DNA from: Omphalotus guepiniiformis
Taxonomy: Eukaryota; Basidiomycota; Agaricomycetes; Agaricales; Omphalotaceae
Assembly (NCBI GenBank): GCA_028554645.1
Contig: JAQOOI010000079.1
Location: 496,001 to 560,000, forward strand
Reading direction: 5' to 3'
DNA length: 64,000 nt
The number at the start of each line of letters is the position of its first letter. The first letter of the stretch is position 1. A program made the translations under genes and the position numbers. A model generated the notes under the pieces. That model searched no databases and had not been told where the DNA came from. It saw nothing but the letters and a program-made list of their open reading frames with translations. Positions 58,097 through 64,000 of this stretch are shown here, piece after piece.

Positions 58097-60414
58097 AAAA
58101 TCGCGTTCTCGTTTTATTCTATCATGCTGGTTTGTTCAATAGGATAGGTACAATGGGCTTCCAATGAACAGGAGAAGCAGTGCTTTCATGATAATACGGT
58201 TCATTTGACATGTGGATTCCTTTTGCTAATGTATAGTATTGCATTTTTTGTAGGGTTACCCTTTAGTTTGCCTGTACTTTCATGCCATTTTTCTTACGGT
58301 ACTAGGATCGAGGTCGGGGTCTCGAAGACGATACGTGTTGATAATATGGACATTATTCCCATTTTCAGTCGTGTATAGCCATGTATCCATACTTACTGCT
58401 TATGATCGGGTTCGCGCAGTGATAACTGCGATATATATAGAATTACTCACTTGCACATGTAAGTATGTGTATGTAGGTATGTCGAAATGCGTATGAAAAG
58501 TCGGGTTAGCGTAAATTTATGAATTTATGTCCGGTACTTGGGCTTATTTAGGCTAAGGCCAATGTTGAAAACCTCGATCACCGATCGGGCGGATCAGTAA
58601 TGACCGGCGGGATCCTTGGTAAGTACTGCTTTGCCCTCAAGGCAGGGTTTGTAAATCTTGTATTGCTTGAATTAGTATGATAAATAGTCGTTTGGAAGCA
58701 TTACAATAAACTTTATTCTGCTTAATTAGGAACAACTTGTCCACGTAAACTACTCATATCAGCTAGAACTTACAAAGTATGTAAATAGATGTTCTTAGTG
58801 GTCCAAAGAACCCAGCTTAGAGATGGTGAATCGCGCTCCGAAACGAGCACGAATAAGTAGGTTTCGTTCTGGAGAATATTGATGATATGAAGCGACTCCG
58901 GGTCAACATTACTTACAGCTCATCTTCTCTCGTCTTATATATAATTCATGTATGTATGCCAGTGGAGACTGCCATCATGGGGATAGGACGGCGACTGAAT
59001 CAACTGAGTCGTCGCTCCCCCACCTATTGTCCGATCGGAAGAATTATGCTGAGAAGGAGAACCACGCAACCCGAGGCCAGCGAGGGATCTGTATGTACAT
59101 TTACAACAGCAGGAATTTACAGTGGGCAATGAATTTTGAAGCCGAGGTGTTCCAAAGTGTTCCACGTTCGGGATTCAAGCGCCCCCCTGAAGCGTATTAC
59201 GAATTCGTTACGAAGTAAGCACCAGAAGCTACGAATTACGGTTTGTCGACTCGGCGGTCGCTTGCCATTTGCCCTTGCCCTTATTTTTGCCACGTGGAAG
59301 GAGAAAGAAAGCCATTGGTGACATTGGTCACATATGTGACGCTTATTTCAATCCACAACCAATGTGTCGGTCGGAGATGCAGGCAGTGAGTATGTATACA
59401 TGTCTATTTGGTATCAATGATGTTTCTCATGGTGGTAAGAATGCAGGATATCTTCTACGATAGTGAAACTTTCCCGAAGTTTGGTAGCGATTGAACTCGG
59501 ATGTCGAATGACTTTCACTGTTATTGCACATTATATACGAATACACCGCCAATCCTCGGACGATTTCTTCGGATATACTCTCAACGCAATAATTGATGAA
59601 ATTACCTCAAAGTTCCTGGTCACTACATACTCTCTCTTCGAGTGAAATTCTACTCAGCATATATATGATGACTTTAGGGCTTCGATTGCTAGGCTTTTGA
59701 TGGGCGCGGAATAAGATAGCGTGACGATGAATGCTGTTGGTACTGCTCAGGACCCTCGCTCGAGGATGGAAGCTTGCGTGAGCGCCGCACAACCGTCGTC
59801 TGAATGAGTGCCCGAATTTAGGTGAGATTTTGCAGCTTTTATGAGGCTTTCAAAACAATGTCGAAGGAACGTCAGGCACATTTCAAAATCTACTCTCGCT
59901 ACGGTCAGTGTATAATTTGCTTCTTTGATCAATTTGCCCTTCAGTTGCCTCTGGGAACGTTGTTTTCAGGCTGTGGCATGCACTCTCAATTCAGATCGAG
60001 GCTTTCCTTATCGTGTACTTACTTCATGAATCATGGCTTTGTTATACATCATGTTTCAGCTTTCACTGCCTCGAATTTACAGTTTGTACAAAGTATCTCG
60101 ACTTCGTTGGTCTAGCGGAGGCTACTAATTTAGATTGAGATTCATTCAGTTACAGTACTAATTCGATAAGACTTGCGCTTGCGGTAGCACCTCCCTATAA
60201 GCGCAAACACTAAATCGAAAATGGTCTGATTGCGCTCAGTTCTAGAGGAAATTATCCAGTTCTATGTAATTCATCTCCGAAATCCAGGAGGCCTGCGCAC
60301 GCAATGCGCATGGAATTCATGTCACATATATAGGGCGTGACAACGTGACTGTAACAGTGGCATTGGTTCGTTGAACCTAAACCGTCGCAGTCGAGATCGC
60401 CTTCGACGACGGCG
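58097..60414. other. Gene-poor spacer of 2.3 kb
   Basis: 3' UTR of the disordered-protein gene, then AT-rich sequence with GTATGTA-type microsatellite stretches (near 58460 and 59390). Nothing else recognised. Confidence 0.5.
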
Positions 60415-63400
60415 ATGGCGGTCCCAAAGTACTTCGATTCCGCAGGCGACATGAAACTGCATCTACAGACTCTACTAGATGCAAAAGAGAAGCAACTTCA
60501 GCAAGCAGGAACGTTAGGGCAGCGGGTTCTTGCCCAACAGATGGAACTTGAGGAACGTATTCGACAACTTCAAGAGCTTGATGCCGACAAAGATGACGAG
60601 GAGGAGCTTGACGCAGACTCTAGAGAGAGATATAAAGAGCTTGCGGATACGTTGGTTTCTTGGGACGCGGAGAATGCCCAGTTATCGAGTGCTTTTGGAA
60701 AGGTGCGTCGACATATTTTTCTTTGTTGAAATGCATGCTCATTTCATTTATTAGTCTTCTGCTTCACCGTCTATGCCAGTTGCAGAGCTTCCTCGAGAAG
60801 AGCCTGAACGGATGAAGGCCGCCTCTAGTTCTTCGGCTGCCCAATCTCGGCGAGCCAAGAACGCCGCTCATAGAGCTGACGATGTCGGTGCGTACTAAAT
60901 GCCTGTCTTCGCGCTCTCAATTCAAACATTTCTTAAAAACATATATTAGAATTTGCTTTCGAAATCGGTAGTGGCCTCCTAAACGAGGTTCGTAGGCTAC
61001 AAAGTCTTCTCGGAGAACGCGACAAAGCAATCCAAGACATGAAAGAAGAAAAGGACGACTTGGAAGCCTCTATTGAAAGTCTACGAACTGCTCTTAAACA
61101 ACAAGAGCAGAGCGCAGGTTTGTTCTCGGACATTCATCGCGTCTATTCGTCATTTATATCCGTGTGCAGATAAATTCAAAGAAGAGAACTGGAATCTCGA
61201 AGTGACTCTTCAAGAGCTCAGAACTCAGCTCTCAAACTCACAATCCACCGCCGCTCGTCTCGAGACCGAGCACAAGCGTCTTACCAAACTCCTAGCCAAC
61301 ACTCGTGACACTTCGGAGCAGTTCAAAAATGAGAACACACAGCTACAAACGACCATAGAAGAGATGACTGCCAAGCACGAGACCGATGTTGCTCTTGCAA
61401 GGAAACATGCTGCAGGGCTTGCTCGAGACAAAAGCGACCTTCAGCAGACCGTCGACACCCTCAAGGCGGAAGTGGCGCGAGCTGGGCGTCGTTTTCCTCG
61501 TGGATCCCCTATTACGCCCAACGGTTCAGAGGCGAACGACTTCCTTACCCCAGGTGGGGCCTCAGGCTATGGTGACGATGTGTTCAGCAATCCTGCTTCA
61601 ACAAACACTCGTAGAGGCAAAATGAGTGACATGTCAATGTTGGGCGCGTATGACGATGAATTCGGGAACGACTTGCCCGATTCGCCAGACGCGAGCCCGC
61701 TCAACAGGACGAGTCCGTTCAGAGCTGCGAATCATCCAAACAACGAGATTGAGGCGCTGCAGCAAAGACTAGCTCATGCACAGAGGCAGATATCGACACT
61801 CAAGGGGACTTTGCAGAGGGAGAAGAAAGAGAAGTTGGATTTGAAGAGGAAGTATGGAGTTGACGGGCCGGAGGATGAGGACGAGGATGGGGAGGATGAA
61901 GTGGGTGATGATACTGTCGGAGTCAACACCACTGTCGGTGAATCGCAAAGCAAGAGGCGAGCAACACCGTTCAAGGTTGGCAGAGGTCGAAATGGTATAA
62001 GAGGACGTATGAGAGGCGGCGCGCGCGGTGGACGAGGAGGAGGGATGACGTTACAAGAACGGCTGAGTATGGCTGCTCACGATCATGATGAAGACGGTTT
62101 CTCCCCTGAAAGAGATTCGTCTCCACTACCGGCTGTCCCTGCAATTCCTATTCGTTTCACCAATGCCGACGACGACGAAGGCATGTTCGATGCGCCAGAC
62201 GCATACGGAGGTATTGAGGGCGAAGAAGAAGACCAAGTTCCAGACGAAATGGACTTCCAAGCTTCCCCGTCGCCTGTCCCATCCTCGAATAGAAATAGTG
62301 TGGCGAGCGTGACAAGCGTTGAGGGAATGGACCCTGTTTTCGCTAACGTGCTGCGCCGTACACCGTCTACCAGTTCAGTTCAAGCCAGTCCTCTTAGGCA
62401 ATCACTTTTGCGTCGCTCAGCAAGGGGTCGGGGAGGAGCAGGTACAAGTGTTGGTGTTGGCAGGCGTACTAGAGGTGGTGCTGCTTACCATGATGGGAGA
62501 CCGCCGTCTTTGGTTGGTCAACCCGAGGATCTGGCTCAAGCTCTTGGAGGCAGCGTCGGCGGCTCACCAATGTCGATCAGGGACGGTTCAACGATGGATA
62601 TCATGGAGGAGCTGGCTGGCGAAGTCATAGAAACGGCAGAGTTTGGATGTCAGACTGAGCCCGAGCCCGAACCTGTTAAGGAGAGTCACCCTGAACCCGA
62701 ACCCGTTCCTGTTATACCGGAGAAGGTCATGGCTGATATGGGGGTACAGCATGAACCGGAGCCCATACCACCACCACCGCCCGCACCTGTCATGATGGAG
62801 TTTTCAGTGCAGACAGAACCGCCCCCTGTGGTGGAGCGAGATGAAGTTGCCGTCCAGCATCAGCCTCGTCTCGTCTCCGCGAGCACGAACACCCAGCCTC
62901 CTGCTATGGCTGAGATGGAAGTGCAGACTGTGAAGCCTGTGGAGGACGAGATGCTCCGGAGAAGAACGACAATTACGCAGAACGATGTTTCCATCGGAAG
63001 CTCTCACGGGGACAGCACAATTAAAAATGCCCCTGGGCGAACTTTCCTTGCCGCTGTGGCCGCTGGTGAGGATGCTGCATTTGACGAAGAAGAGGATGAC
63101 GGGGAGGAGACGGAGACGGGTGCGGATACGGAGACAGATACTGACACTGACTACCAAGATGCTAGGCAGAGCATTGTGATGTCGACTCCGTCCGCTTCTC
63201 AAGACGACTTCCATTCGATGATGACTATGACGGACAATGAGGTGTCGGATGAAGAAGAGGGCGCTGACGATATTGATGATGGTGAGAGTATCAAGGTTTC
63301 TCGGCTTCCTAGTCGGAACGCACAACGGGTTTCGGTGGCTTCAACCGCTTCTCTTGGTGCGGGTGAGACCTCCTCATTCTATGGTACACCTGCTGGTTCC

Positions 63401-64000
63401 GCTGCAGCAGTGGTGCCTGTGCCCACAGTGACATATGATTCAAAGAGCGTAGAGGTTGACCTGATTGAACCGCCCAAGGTTGAACCGAAACCAGAAGTGA
63501 AGGAAATGTCCATTCAGACAGATGAATGGACACCTCCTGTACCTTTCCCTCCCGCTGTACCCAGCTCCTCAGCGCCTATTCCATCATCTCCTGTCATGTA
63601 TCGTGTAGGATCGACGAAACAACAATTCCAGTTCGTTCCTCCCGCACCCCCTGCCGCACTTCCTGCCCCCTCAAGTTCCTCTCTCATGTCCTCACCTACT
63701 TCTAGTCTTTTCAAAGAAACAAGCACTGGATTTGCGACTATCATCAAGCAACGTTCCTCGGAGGATCGTCGTCAATCTATAGATTCTGCTGTGTCTTCAG
63801 TCCTTGATGATGGTGCCAGCATCCTGAACCGCTCGAGGGCACCCTCGGGGAACACTCTCATAGACAAGACAAAACCACCTATGATGACTCTTCCACCACC
63901 TCCCCGAGCACCACCACCACCTGGAAGCATGCCCCCTCCTTCATTTATACCAGAAAGGAGGATACCCACAAGTTCCAGTGGATCGTACGATATGCCTCCC
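60415..64000 (+). CDS. Num1/ApsA/Mcp5-type cortical dynein anchor, 3' end outside the window
   Basis: Start MAVPKYFDSAGDMKLHLQTL at 60415. The family's N-terminal coiled coil is clear: LLDAKEKQLQQAGTLGQR, LAQQMELEERIRQLQELD, then further coiled coil after two introns (LLNEVRRLQSLLGERDKAIQ, EENWNLEVTLQELRTQL, IEALQQRLAHAQRQISTLKG). A long disordered middle follows, acidic (PEDEDEDGEDEVGDD) and RGG-like (GRGRNGIRGRMRGGARGGRG), with a series of QT-containing repeats from 62640 on, and Pro-rich stretches near the window end. The C-terminal PH domain that binds the plasma membrane in this family would lie beyond 64000. Function in the family: anchors dynein, and in yeast mitochondria, at the cortex to move nuclei. 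The very long last visible exon is typical. Confidence 0.78.

Overview
This window is a stretch of nuclear chromosome from a filamentous basidiomycete, most likely an Agaricomycete. The evidence is dense short introns (about 50-70 nt, GT...AG, many GTRNGT donors) and fungal gene families: sedolisin peptidase, DHA2-type MFS transporter, FRE metalloreductase, Ctr copper transporter, CRH-like GH16 enzyme and Num1-type cortical anchor. Genes lie on both strands without operons. Unless stated otherwise, CDS spans below run from start codon to stop codon and include introns.

Layout. 1-8.6 kb: two paralogous cysteine-synthase-like/rhodanese-like fusion genes flank an MFS exporter gene and are followed by a divergent phosphoglycerate-dehydrogenase-like gene. 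Together these look like a small amino-acid-derived metabolite cluster. 8.8-13.3 kb: a Ctr copper transporter and a ferric/cupric reductase in head-to-head orientation. 13.7-17 kb: SEC24 (COPII coat). 18.5-20.3 kb: a three-RRM RNA-binding protein, divergent from a RAD51-paralogue-like gene (20.9-22.1 kb) with degenerate nucleotide-binding motifs. 22.9-25.3 kb: an alpha/beta hydrolase convergent with a 5-formyltetrahydrofolate cyclo-ligase gene. 26.2-27.5 kb: a secreted Ser/Gly-rich protein with a 45-bp minisatellite. 28.8-31.1 kb: a sedolisin.

31.7-36.1 kb is a rearranged patch. It holds a duplicated fragment of the RRP3 3' end, an A/C-rich low-complexity tract, a fast-evolving membrane-anchored gene built from tandemly duplicated phase-0 exons, and a 300-bp tandem duplication. 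36-45.5 kb: the RRP3-type DEAD-box helicase and a very large UNC80-like gene share a divergent promoter. 45.8-47.7 kb: a GH16 wall enzyme. 50.9-51.8 kb: a CFAP20-domain gene. 55.7-58.1 kb: a disordered Ser-rich protein. 60.4 kb to the end: the 5' part of a Num1/ApsA/Mcp5-type cortical dynein anchor. Long spacers (47.7-50.9, 51.8-55.7 and 58.1-60.4 kb) hold nothing I can recognise.

The best candidates for something undescribed are the 1-8.6 kb cluster, with altered catalytic residues in three of its four proteins; the RAD51-like protein lacking Walker A/B signatures; the exon-duplication membrane protein; and the series of QT short motifs in the Num1-like protein.
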